A stretch of DNA of 64,000 nucleotides from Corallium rubrum (Eukaryota > Cnidaria > Anthozoa > Scleralcyonacea > Coralliidae). Positions 10,957 to 19,859 of the stretch are shown in pieces. The notes under the pieces were generated by a model, which had not been told where the DNA came from, made no database searches, and saw only the letters and a list, made by a program, of their open reading frames with translations. The DNA lies in assembly GCA_964035015.1 (NCBI GenBank), contig OZ036007.1:317957-381956 (forward strand), written 5' to 3'. The position numbers and the translations under genes were made by a program. Every line of letters begins with the position of its first letter. Position 1 is the stretch's first letter.

Positions 10957-12640
10957 AATTACCTGCAGGGATAAAAATGATGTCTTTAACTTCTGTGGTG
11001 AGTTCAGATATATCTGAATAGTTTTTAAAGGCATATTTTTTAAAATCTGGATCTGATTGAACATCCATGTCAGTAGAAGGAACGGTCTGCGTATTATTTT
11101 TCTTGTTGGAATCCACCGAGATCAGTATCTTTTGCAACATACTCATCATGTTCTCCATGTTTGGCTCCATGTTTTGACTGGTTACATCACAGTCATCACT
11201 AACATGTGGCTCTTCCTGAAAAGACAGGCAGCTCTGCTGCTTGCACCTTTTATCAGTGGCAGTTGAAAGACTAGTCTTCTGTACTTTTTGAGGAGGCTCC
11301 TCTTCAGCAGTTTTTGATTTACCTGGGAAAATGCTCATCTCAATTTCATGGTCTTGGTCACCATGAGAAACCTGAAGAGAATCTATGTCCATTGCACTTG
11401 ATGATGAAGAGCAGCTTGATGTTGGAGTTGTTAAATTATCCACCGTTGTGACTCCTTTTTGTGGCTTATCACCTTCATATAGAACTTGAAATTTCTTGAG
11501 ATATTTCTGTGCCTGTGCCACTGTGCTGTTATTTGGTACTACCCAAGCTTTTGAGCCATCAAGGTGATGTCGTTCATTATGCCTGATAATAGTGGATTGA
11601 TTGTTCCTTACCATCTTGCAATGCATAGCAGGCTTATCATTTTCAATACAGGTCACACATAGAAAAAAACTTTCTTTAGGTTTCTCCAATACTTTGGCAG
11701 GCTTGGCTGAGGTTGTTTGGCTTTGTTTCTTTGCTTCAAAAAAGGCTGTCCATTTTGAATTCAAATTTGTGACTTTTTTACCTGTAAGTTTAAAGAAGTA
11801 AATATGTAAAAGAACTATTGAATTGATATTGCTATTATTGCAGAATACAAAAATCAATATACAGTACATGTGGCCATTGTCTACGTGTGTTGGTCATCTT
11901 GATTATCACAGTTCACCAGATGTGGGTCTATGGGGCCATGGGCTACCATCAGTACCATGCAGGCATGCACTCTTGCAGTAGATGTATGCATAATTGTATA
12001 ATCATTGACTATTGAGAGTGAGTGATGAGACATTGAGACCCCTTAAACTCTTAAAGATGGCTAAAATGATAAAATCATTTAAAATGATATTCAGATATTG
12101 ACATATTTGTCATATTTGTCATAACTATTATTAAGTAATAAGTAATAACTAATAACTGACTTAAAAAAGTAGAAAAACAACGTGCCAAGTGGTAAATATA
12201 TTCAAACTAAAGTTTAACTCTTTCTTGTCCGACTTGGTCTTTAGTATTTTATTCTGGCTAACGCCAGACGATTTTATTCACCTCCGGGGAAGCCCCCGGA
12301 CAGGAATGAGTTATAAACTATCTCTTTAACTCTTTCTTGTCCGACTTGATCTTTAGTATTTTATTCTGGCTAACGCCAGACGATTTTATTCACCTCCGGG
12401 GAAGCCCCCGGACAGGAATGAGTTAATAAACACTTAAACTTACCAGAACTAGGAGTAGAAGCTTCTTCACCTTCTTGTAGTTTTTTGCTGCACTTGAAAC
12501 AAATAACCGGTTGACCATAGCCTTCTTCCGAATTGGGAACTGGATCTCCACAGATAAATAGATGAACAGCTTGTTTGCAATCACGGCAGACATGTGAGCC
12601 ATCGATATCTTTTTCACAGACGGGACATATTTTATTCACT
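7762..12640 (-). CDS. Five-exon transposase-like zinc-finger protein (hAT-like?)
   Basis: Five exons on the minus strand join with canonical GT/AG sites and all four introns in phase 1: 12640-12444, 11781-10963, 10685-10467, 10244-9123 and 8882-7762 (stop), about 1159 residues. Exon 1 encodes a Cys-rich finger (CPVCEKDIDGSHVCRDCKQ, with further Cys pairs) common in invertebrate transposase-derived proteins. Exon 2 carries a BED/C2H2-like C-x2-C...H-x4-HH motif and a Ser/acidic linker. Exon 4 holds a likely RNase-H-fold core: an Asp in HFSLTMDKGTPGRE, a second Asp in GIIADGQYQSAGF and a WDPGHFSDLAF segment. No classic hAT C-terminal dimerisation motif is visible, so the family assignment is tentative. 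The start is unresolved: the first exon lacks an ATG and follows a possible acceptor (tgcag), so a further 5' exon is likely. It may be an active transposon gene or a domesticated one; the intact frame across five exons argues against a decayed copy. Confidence 0.75.
10900..10952. repeat. (GAT)n/(TAT)n trinucleotide tract
   Basis: An atgatgatgatcatcatcat tract followed by attattatt. It lies just inside the donor end of the second intron of the transposase-like gene. Confidence 0.9.
12216..12425. mobile_element. Two tandem copies of the TTAACTC-ended MITE family
   Basis: Two near-identical units of about 100 bp (12216-12315 and 12328-12425) begin tttaactctttcttgtccga and end gacaggaatgagtta, so their ends are inverted. 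Both contain gctaacgccagacgatttta. A reverse-oriented relative lies at 27588-27675 and diverged relatives at 38620-38960. They sit in intron 1 of the transposase-like gene. Confidence 0.75.
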
Positions 12641-12710
12641 GCATCCGATTTGATTTGAAATTCAGAAATTGAATAAATAATTTAGTTGAATATTTATATT
12701 ATATACTAAT

Positions 12711-12920
12711 ATTACCAGGGTTAAGTCACGTTGACTTCGACCTCGTTTACACTTTACACTAGAGCAAAAGTATCCGGATTCACATTGTTTTTTATTCCCA
12801 TGACGATGAAAAACAATGTGAATCCGGATACTTTTGCTCTAGTGTAAACAGGGTCTTAACGTGACTTAACCCTGGTAATATTTGGATTTCAACCTTGCCG
12901 ACGCTGTCCTAGAAGCTTAT
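12711..12920. mobile_element. Penelope-terminus foldback carrying an inner palindromic MITE
   Basis: The outer arms attaccagggttaagtcacg (12711) and its complement ending cctggtaat (12879) are the same termini seen at 25341-25499. The ribozyme core found there is missing here. Instead a second foldback with arms tttacactagagcaaaagta and complement occupies the inside. The tail ggatttcaaccttgccgacg...ctagaagctt follows, as it does at 25500-25540. Confidence 0.7.
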
Positions 12921-13334
12921 ACTGTATTATATACTGTTTCTCTTTCGACTTTCGGTTCGACCTTTCAAAGTGTGAAATTAGTGAATCGACACTGGAATCA
13001 GTTTATATCAGTGAAGTGAATCAAAAATAATAAAATATCAATGGATTAAACAAAGAAGCTTAACCTTATGGCTTATACATTACTAACCTGGCTTACTAGT
13101 TTGAATAAGGTCGAGGTCTGTGACGTCGTCCGTCATTATTATGCACAACTAATATAATAAGTCGTCAATGAGCTGATGCGCTGTTGACTCTGGGAGATTG
13201 GGAACAAGTGTTACGATGCAGTAGCTTGGGCCTTGGGGGGTGGGTTCTGGGTTCGGGAATGGAACCGGTATTTGAACAGGCCAGCTGGTGGCAGACATGT
13301 GATTAACTTATTTTTTTCAAAAACTCAGACACAA

Positions 13335-13500
13335 CTCTGCGCCAAAACAAAGCACTAGCCAAAATACTGCGCCAAAACACTGCGCCATAATTATCTGCCT
13401 GATCAATCTGCGCCAAAAACGTGCGCCAAAATTTTCTGCCTGATCAATCTGCGCCAAAAACGTGCGCCAAAATTTTTAAGATAAATTCTCTGCGCCAAAG
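13335..13500 (+). repeat. Right cluster of tgcgccaaa repeats
   Basis: About eight copies of tgcgccaaa or a near variant. They include two complete repeats of tgcctgatcaatctgcgcca, 40 bp apart. See the candidate transposon entry. Confidence 0.75.
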
Positions 13501-13567
13501 ATCTTGGCCAAGTACCCCCTCAAATTCAGTCTGGGAGGAGAGAGTAATCTGTCATGATCAGACGGCA

Positions 13568-14150
13568 CAACGTCTGAAATGTGTGTTCGTTTTATTAGAC
13601 GAAGCTTAAATTATTTTTTTGTAGTTTTATTATAATCTTCTCGCTTCAGCATATTTCTAGTTTGTTTATATGCAAAACAAAAATCGTCTAAATAAAATTT
13701 GTCCTATGAAACGCAGGCGCGTAGTAAAAATTGTCGCACTAGTCTACATGGGGGGGGGGGGGAATAATTAGTTGAGCTAAAATTTGTCATTGCTGTTGAA
13801 ACAGACCCTCATAAACGACTGACCGGAACGAAACAGCTATTTCTTTTAAGAAATAGTTTCTTGTTAATGATGGCATAGTTGATAGAAGGAGACGGTTAGG
13901 AAACCCGGCAAACTTCAAATACATTGAACAAGGAACCCACTTGGAGGTTGAACGGGGTTTGACCTTGCACAAAGTTTTTTAAAGCTCATTTGATATGACA
14001 AACGACTGAACACAAACGTTTTCTACATGTCATTATTTGTAATAAGTACTGGAAGACCTCGAACCAGAAGCCAAAACAAACACGTAGTGCCCAATCTCTT
14101 TTACACTGCTATCTTATTTCGCAAAGGTAAAACAATAGTAACACATATAA
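13568..14150. other. Non-coding stretch with a G12 run
   Basis: No gene or repeat family is recognised. A homopolymer of twelve or more G lies near 13750, and a short inverted repeat (atttcttttaagaaat) near 13840. Confidence 0.4.
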
Positions 14151-14154
14151 ATAA

Positions 14155-14366
14155 GTTTTGTGGAAACACCACGTAAACTATTTCTTTGCTAAGCTTTCGG
14201 CCTGTTGACTCAGGCCTTCATCAGAGCAATGACAACAAGTTGTTGGCTCACGTCATTAGTTGTTGGCTCACGTCATTAGTTGTTGGCTCACGTCTGAGTC
14301 AACAGGCCGAAAGCTTAGCAAAGAAATAGTTTACGTGGTGTTTCCACAAAACTTATTTATATTACT
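14155..14366. mobile_element. Foldback element carrying a hammerhead ribozyme
   Basis: The arms run from aaataagttttgtggaaaca on the left to its complement at the right. They continue through cgtaaactatttctttgct, aagctttcggcctgttgac and tcag. The centre holds 2.5 tandem copies of ttgttggctcacgtcattag. Only the left arm contains a full hammerhead core; in the right arm the CTGATGA box is absent. No protein is encoded. Confidence 0.75.
14186..14229 (-). ncRNA. Hammerhead ribozyme motif (minus strand)
   Basis: Read on the minus strand: stem I strand TTGCT, core CTGATGA, stem II GGCCTG paired with CAGGCC, then GAAA, a minimal stem III ending GCTT, and the other stem I strand AGCAA. All invariant core residues of the family are present (C3 U4 G5 A6, G8 A9, G12 A13 A14, and UH at the cleavage site). 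Predicted cleavage is after GCTT. Activity is inferred, not shown. Confidence 0.75.
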
Positions 14367-14614
14367 TTATCGCCATGAAAACGTTCAAAGAATTAATAGT
14401 AACACAATAGAATTTTCAACCGTGACCGTGCACAAGGTACACAAACACCTAGAACAATGCATTTTGTGAAGTTTCCCAACCATCTCCCTCTATCAGCTAT
14501 GATGATGGCCACTTTTTTTGTCCACCCCCATGTACATTATAAGACTACACCGGGATCAGTTGTGAAAAATGCAACTACACAGGCCTTCCACGTGCTCGGC
14601 GTTTTCTCGCTAAG

Positions 14615-14712
14615 GCCCTGTTTACAAGGGTTACCCTCCGCTATTGTATTTCCCTGTTTATTTTAAGGTTTGTTTTACATGAGAGGGAGGGTTATTGTGT
14701 GGTGGGGGTGCT
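14615..14712. repeat. Fragment of the GGCCCTGTTTACA repeat family
   Basis: Contains taaggccctgtttaca and gtttgttttacatgagaggg, both seen again at 16085-16220 and 16790-16850. Non-coding. Confidence 0.6.
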
Positions 14713-14739
14713 ACGTGGTCGACGTTTTCTCGCTTCTCC

Positions 14740-14990
14740 TCCTCGACTAATATTGTCTCCTTGCAATAAGACACTGTCAACTGTTGTTCCACTCGAAGAT
14801 GCATGAACTCATGAAAGACCACTGAATCATTGATGGCCATGATAAATTACTTCCGTAAGCAAATAAAGACATGATGTATCGTTCCTACCGGCCAGGAATT
14901 GAACCCACGACCCTGCGAAGCTAGTGCAGTGCTCTGACCACTGAGCTACGGAAGCCGTTGCCAAGAGCTTGGCCAGGAGTAGAATTGTGT
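14740..14990 (-). repeat. tRNA-derived SINE
   Basis: On the minus strand a tRNA-like head (14955-14888) contains an A box tagctcagtggtcagagc and a B-box-like gggttcaattcc at normal spacing. A body follows that contains catcatgtcttta and tcagtggtctttcatgag. A diverged relative of the body lies on the minus strand at about 56600-56760. The head lacks a convincing acceptor stem, so it is not a working tRNA gene. Confidence 0.7.
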
Positions 14991-15123
14991 ATATTACAAG
15001 TAATATTTGGCATTTCACTCGATTAAAGTAGATAGACTAAGTGATTTAAATAATTTAAATTAATTTAAATTACCTAGTCTATCCAGTTCAATCGAATGAA
15101 ATGCGAAATATTACTTGTAATAA
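14991..15123. mobile_element. Small foldback element
   Basis: Arms acaagtaatatttggcattt and the complement ending gaaatattacttgt, separated by an AT-rich centre (aatttaaattaatttaaatt). Confidence 0.75.
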
Positions 15124-15327
15124 ACTAAATTTAATTGTAATCTTTCTTAGATTTCTATTAAATACTGATTAATTAAATATATAAATTAAATATAAATAAT
15201 GGGTTTTTTAAGGCACTTAGAACAAGTTTGAAAATGTTTTGTTCTAATGTATATTTAGCTTGATTTTGATATATAAATAGACTCTTAAGTAGATTGATAC
15301 TCTGCTTTCAAGTAGTAACGAAAAACA

Positions 15328-15434
15328 CCCTCTGCTCTGCTCTGCTCTGCTCTGCTCTGCTCTGCTCTGCTCTACTCTACTCTACTCTACTCTACTCTAC
15401 TCTACTCTACTCTACTCTACTCTACTCTACTCTA
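15328..15434. repeat. Pentanucleotide microsatellite (CTCTG)n-(CTCTA)n
   Basis: About nine ctctg units followed by about twelve ctcta units with a sharp switch. Confidence 0.95.
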
Positions 15435-15799
15435 ACCTGTATATATGTTAATCATTTGTGAGTGATGCCAACTTTAGTCCAATGGCGTGATTTCTAACGT
15501 CATAACTATCACTCAATAGACCGTCACTACTCAAGTGTGCTTCACCTTCAACGCCATAAGGTCGCCTTGTTGACAAAGAAATAGTTAACAACTCCGAATA
15601 AACAGAGTACTTAAACATAGGAGTGGCTGAAGTGGCTGAATAAATTAATTCCTTCGAGAAGTCACACAAGGTCCCTTGCATATTTAAACGCTAGAAATAA
15701 ACCTGTTTAAAAATCTTTAATATTAAACCAAATTTCTGTCGACCATAACTTATACCTTAACCCTTTCCCTATTAGGTCACCCAAAACCGACCACTTCGT
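15435..15799. other. Unassigned stretch with a 77-codon open frame
   Basis: The minus-strand open frame 15681-15448 has ordinary amino-acid composition, but there is no family resemblance and no splice-supported neighbours. It could be an orphan exon or chance. The ttaaccctttcc block near 15755 resembles the ends of the TTAACTC MITE family. Confidence 0.3.
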
Positions 15800-15985
15800 A
15801 ATTTTACAAGACAAAGCATAAACCGAAAATAAACATCTTGAAACTCAAAATATGAGCTAAAAACCTTGGTCTGATGATTTTGTAATAAAATCAAAATATC
15901 ACCATTTCAATTGTTTTCTTGTTTTTAGCTCATATTTTGAGTTTCAAGATGTTTATTTGCGGTTTATGCTTTGTCTTGTATTTTT
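15800..15985. mobile_element. Foldback element
   Basis: Arms gacaaagcataaaccg, aataaacatcttgaaactc and aaaatatgagctaaaaac are matched in inverted order at the right (gtttttagctcatatttt ... cggtttatgctttgtc). Confidence 0.8.
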
Positions 15986-16084
15986 CAAATTGTCTGCTGG
16001 ATGTGGTTTTTGTAATTTTACTCCGTAAATACCAGATGATTTTACTCGTCAAGTTAGGAGGGAAAGGGGTAAGGATTATTTTTG

Positions 16085-16330
16085 ACTAAGGCCCTGTTTA
16101 CATGGAGGTAGGGTAACCCTTCTAGAAGGGTTACCCTCTTAGAAGGGTTACCCTCCTCTATTGTATTTCCCTGTTTATTTTAAGGTTTGTTTTACATGAG
16201 AGGGAGGGTTACACTAGGAGGAGGGTTATCCTATCTGCTTGATAGGGTAACCCTGGCGGCAGGGCTATCTTTTTGTTTACATAAGCCATGTAAACGCTTT
16301 TGCTATAGGGTGACCCTGGCAGCCGGGTTA
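16085..16330. repeat. GGCCCTGTTTACATG / GGGTAACCC repeat family
   Basis: Multiple short inverted blocks: gtagggtaaccctt, agaagggttaccctcttag and gagggttatcc. The block ggccctgtttacatggaggt recurs at 16792. It resembles a decayed inverted-repeat MITE of the same family as 14615-14712. Confidence 0.55.
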
Positions 16331-16552
16331 TGTTTCAATGAGGAAAAGAACGCGTACCGAACAAAATATCTTAATGATTTAGCAATGTGGTTGCCCTTCC
16401 TGTTCTTATACACCAGGCCTTGTGAAATCTTTTGAAGATATCAAGCAAATGACGCCAACAATAACATGTAAACCGAAAATATAGTGAAGGTCACGCCGAA
16501 CGAAGGTGATCGTATTAGAAGAGTTCGCCCTTCTACAAGGGTCACCCTCACT

Positions 16553-17017
16553 CCACCTACCTACCTACCTACCTACCTACCTACCTACCTACCTACCTAC
16601 ATGTACCTACCTACCTACCTACCTACCTACCTACCTACCTACCTACCTACCTACATGTACCTACCTACCTACCTACCTACCTACCTACCTACCTACCTAC
16701 CTACCTACCTACCTACCTACCTACCCACCCACCCAGGGCCTTAACAGCACGCACCACCCGTGCTCCCCTTATAACACATTATAACACCAAGGCCCTGTTT
16801 ACATGGAGGTAGGGTAACCTTTCTAGAAGGGTTACCCTTTGAAATGAGTCAAAAGATAGCCCTTGTTTACATAGGTAGGTAGGTAGGTAGGTAGGTAGGT
16901 AGGTAGGTAGGTAGGTAGGTAGGTAGGTAGGTAGGTAGGTAGGTAGGTAGGTAGGTAGGTAGGTAGGTAGGTAGGTAGGTAGGTGGGTAGGTAGGTAGGT
17001 AGGTAGGTAGGTAGGTA
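16553..17017. repeat. Inverted pair of tetranucleotide arrays, (CCTA)n then (GGTA)n
   Basis: A cctacctac array (16553-16733, interrupted twice by catgta) is followed 140 bp later by a ggtaggtag array (16872-17017). They are complementary, so single-stranded DNA or RNA could fold into a hairpin of about 145 bp. The spacer contains the ggccctgtttacatggaggt repeat, suggesting that both arrays arose from a gtaggt seed within that repeat. Confidence 0.9.
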
Positions 17018-17084
17018 TAATGTGTATACGTTTTTTTATATGTTTTTGTATGTTTTTCTTTTTTTTTTATATTTATAATCTTTA

Positions 17085-17690
17085 CCACTTTCTGGTATAG
17101 GAATAGTTTAATACTCTCATCAACTAAAGTTTCATTTTGATGTCTTTTTCTTCTTCTGAAGTGAGTTTACTATTTACACGAAATGACGTCAACCCAGGGA
17201 CTATATATAACGACACGGAGCCACATCTTAGCGTGTGCCTGGGTTGACGTCATTGCCTGTGAATAATAAACTAACTTTGGCAGAAGAAAAAGACATGAAG
17301 ATGAAACTTTAGTCAAAGATAATGGAAGGGGAACTGGATAGGAAACTTACGAAACCGGAAACGATGCTTGCACAACTTGCTATCGTAATTATACACTTAT
17401 AAGGGGCTAATGCACCCAACGGGTGGTCCCACATGGCTAAAATCAGGCACTGCTGAACTCAAGTGATATTATACTATTGTTTAATTTCAACAATAGCTGA
17501 TCGTGGCCATGTGGGATCACTCGTTAGGCGCATTCGCTGCTTCTAAGTGTATAATTACCATAGCAAGTTGTGCAAACATCGTTTCCGGTTTCGTAACATA
17601 TTCTAAGTTTCCTATCCAGTTCCACTCCCATTATCTGTGCTTTAGCTGATGAGAATATTAAACAATTTTTATATCCGAAAGTGACAAAGA
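17085..17690. mobile_element. Two foldback elements, one nested in the other
   Basis: The outer arms are aatctttaccactttc with tttaatactctcatcaac, and the complements at 17640-17690. Inside are a palindrome at 17128-17325 (gacgtcaacccaggg arms, ttcatcttcatg-type ends) and a second at 17333-17630 (aactggataggaaactta arms and gtgtataatta...). The layering gives a relative order of insertion. Confidence 0.7.
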
Positions 17691-17712
17691 TTAAAAATAT
17701 ATATAAGGCTTC

Positions 17713-17964
17713 ACAGTCAGTCAGTCAGTCAGTCAGTCAGTCAGTCAGTCAGTCAGTCAGTCAGTCAGTCAGTCAGTCAGTCAGTCAGTCAGTCAGTCAG
17801 TCAGTCAGTCAGTCAGTCAGTCAGTCAGTCAGTCAGTCAGTCAGTCAGTCAGTCATTGTTTGTTTGTTTGTTTGTTTGTTTGTTTGTTTGTTTGTTTGTT
17901 TGTTTGTTTGTTTGTTTGTTTGTTTGTTTGTTTGTTTGTTTGTTTGTTTGTTTGTTTGTTTGTT

Positions 17965-18035
<71 letters not shown>

Positions 18036-18159
18036 TTGTTTGTTTGTTTGTTTGTTTGTTTGTTTGTTTGTTTGTTTGTTTGTTTGTTTGTTTGTTTGTT
18101 TGTTTGTTTGTTTGTTTGTTTGTTTGTTTGTTTGTTTGTTTGTCTGTCTGTCTGTCTGT
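17713..18159. repeat. Compound tetranucleotide microsatellite (CAGT)n(TTTG)n(TGTC)n(TTTG)n(TGTC)n
   Basis: Five blocks with sharp switches at about 17855, 17970, 18029 and 18140. Long open frames on both strands here are simple-repeat artefacts. Confidence 0.97.
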
Positions 18160-18978
18160 GATGATACAAATATAACTGTTACTGGAACATCATTAGAAGA
18201 GATTGTGAACTTAGCTAATAATGACCTTGCAAATATTTCTGAATGGCTCAAAGCAAATAAATTGAGCCTGAATACTACCAAGACTGAGTTCATGTTTATT
18301 GGATCTGACAGTAGTCTTAAAAAAGTAAGAGATGTTCCACTGATCTTTTTAAATGGAAAACAAATTAAAAGAGTAAGAAAAACTGAATCATTAGGTATAA
18401 TAATTGATGAAAAGCTGTCCTGGGATGAGCATATCGCCCATGTTTCTAAAAAAACAAGCCAGGCAATTGGTGGTCTGCGCAGAATTAGGGATTATGTCCC
18501 CCAGCAAACAGCTATTATTATCTTTAATTCGCTAATAAAACCTTTGTTTGAATATTGTGACATTGTCCTTGACAATATGCCTATCACTGGTTCAACACGA
18601 TTACAAAAGCTGCAAAATCGTGCTGCACGAGTGATAACAAAACAAGGTTATGATACAAGATCAGTGGATATCAGAAACCAATTAAATTGGAAAACACTGT
18701 CAGATCAACGGAAAGATCACATGTTAATTATGGTATTTAAGTTGTTAAATAATTTGGCTCCTTCCTATTTGCGAGACCATTTTGAGACCTCTGAAAACAA
18801 CAATTATTCACTTCGAGGGCGAAAAATGATGTGTGTTCTACCTAAGCCTAGAACTGAGTTTTTAAGAAGAAGCTTTGCGTTTTCTGGAGCAAAAATTTGG
18901 AATGAATTACCGGAAAGTATTAGGTGCATCGACAATTTGAACACTTTTAAAAGTCATTTGCAATCATTGCTTCCTTAG
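18160..18978 (+). pseudogene. C-terminal half of a CR1/jockey-type LINE reverse transcriptase
   Basis: The frame starts at the catalytic Asp-Asp (DDTNITVTG) and runs for about 272 codons to a stop. Visible landmarks are WLKANKLSLNTTKTEFM, the thumb-like KTESLGIIIDEKLSW, the LQKLQNRAARVI motif and a terminal WNELPESI-FKSHL block. This order is that of CR1/L2/jockey-group LINEs. Everything upstream of the catalytic pair is missing, and the sequence abuts a TGTC microsatellite with no spacer. The surviving frame has no stop codon. It is 5'-truncated and therefore dead. Confidence 0.85.
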
Positions 18979-19087
18979 CTCGCGTAGTTCTTTAAATGTA
19001 AATATATATATTCTTTTTTAAATACTTCGGCTTTCTTGTAAAGCAGTGCGTCGCACTGAAGAAATTCCGAGCTTAAATAAATTTTTT

Positions 19088-19184
19088 CTCTCTCTCTCTC
19101 TCTCTCTCTCTGTCTGTCTGTCTGTGTCTGTGTCTGTGTCTGTGTCTGTGTCTGTGTCTGTGTCTGTGTCTGTGTCTGTGTCTG

Positions 19185-19256
<72 letters not shown>
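19088..19256. repeat. Compound microsatellite (TC)n(TGTC)n(TGTGTC)n(TGTC)n
   Basis: Sharp-edged blocks; all six frames are open because there are no stop triplets. No gene. Confidence 0.97.
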
Positions 19257-19257
<1 letters not shown>

Positions 19258-19271
19258 TGAGTGCACTCAAG

Positions 19272-19430
19272 CCTTTTATTTATATACACGTAAGTCTGGT
19301 GAGAATGGCTTTCCTAAATATAATCTAAAATACCATGCTAGCTATATTGTCAGCATTTTATTTATATACATGTAAGTCTGGTAAGAATGGCTTTCCTAAA
19401 TATAATCTAAAATACCATGCTAGCTATGTC
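19272..19430 (+). repeat. Direct duplication of about 80 bp
   Basis: gtaagtctggtgagaatgg through taccatgctagctat occurs at about 19290-19347 and again at about 19371-19428, with one or two differences. Confidence 0.8.
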
Positions 19431-19444
19431 ACTATTTTGTTTAT

Positions 19445-19705
19445 AGTTGGACATTGGTTGTTCAACAGATGATTAGTACTAATCCTGGGTTAAAATTTAA
19501 TCGGCTGTTTATTTTGGCATGTTTAATTTGGTTTGATAACTTCAGTTCAAACTTCCTAGGGCAAGATATTTTTGCCGATGTAGTTTGTACGATGTCTGAA
19601 CTGAAAACTTCAAACATCTTTGCCTGCATCTTCATTATTTCGTTCACAAAATTTCCACTTATCCTGGATTAAGCTGATCGACAGTTGAACAACTGGCCCC
19701 AAGCT
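19445..19705. mobile_element. MITE with inverted ends
   Basis: Left ggttgttcaacagatgatta...taatcctgggttaa is mirrored by right tatcctggattaagctgatc...gttgaacaac. The interior contains an imperfect inner inversion (cttcagttcaaacttc / gaactgaaaacttc). Non-coding. Confidence 0.65.
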
Positions 19706-19859
19706 GCATAACGACATAGCAGTTTCTAAAAACACCCATGTACACTGTAGAATGAAATTGCATTCTTGCTGACCTATTTCATTGGCAGAAGAAGGACCAA
19801 TCACCAATGGGTCAGCCATTGACTGCTTGCTTGCTTGTTTTGGGAGCTCCATTTTTTTC

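Larger units (their letters stand above)
7251..13567 (-). mobile_element. Candidate 6.3-kb DNA transposon around the transposase-like gene
   Basis: The ends share the 9-bp inverted match tgccgtctg (7251-7259) and cagacggca (13559-13567). Clusters of a tgcgccaaa motif lie just inside both ends: three at 7296-7372 and about eight at 13335-13500. Subterminal repeats of this kind are typical transposase-binding sites in hAT and related elements. The enclosed gene is transposase-like. I could not find a clean target-site duplication, so the boundaries are tentative. Confidence 0.45.

Noticed and set aside
12711..12879. Hammerhead in the Penelope-terminus foldback
   Set aside because: The termini match the 25.3-kb copies, but the CTGANGA...GAAA core is absent; the space is taken by another foldback.
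14888..14955. Functional tRNA gene (minus strand)
   Set aside because: A and B boxes are present but the acceptor stem does not pair well and a SINE body follows directly.
17681..18293. Long open frames in the CAGT/TGTT/TGTC arrays, both strands
   Set aside because: They exist only because the tetranucleotide repeats contain no stop codons; the encoded SQSV, CLFV and KQTN repeats are not proteins.
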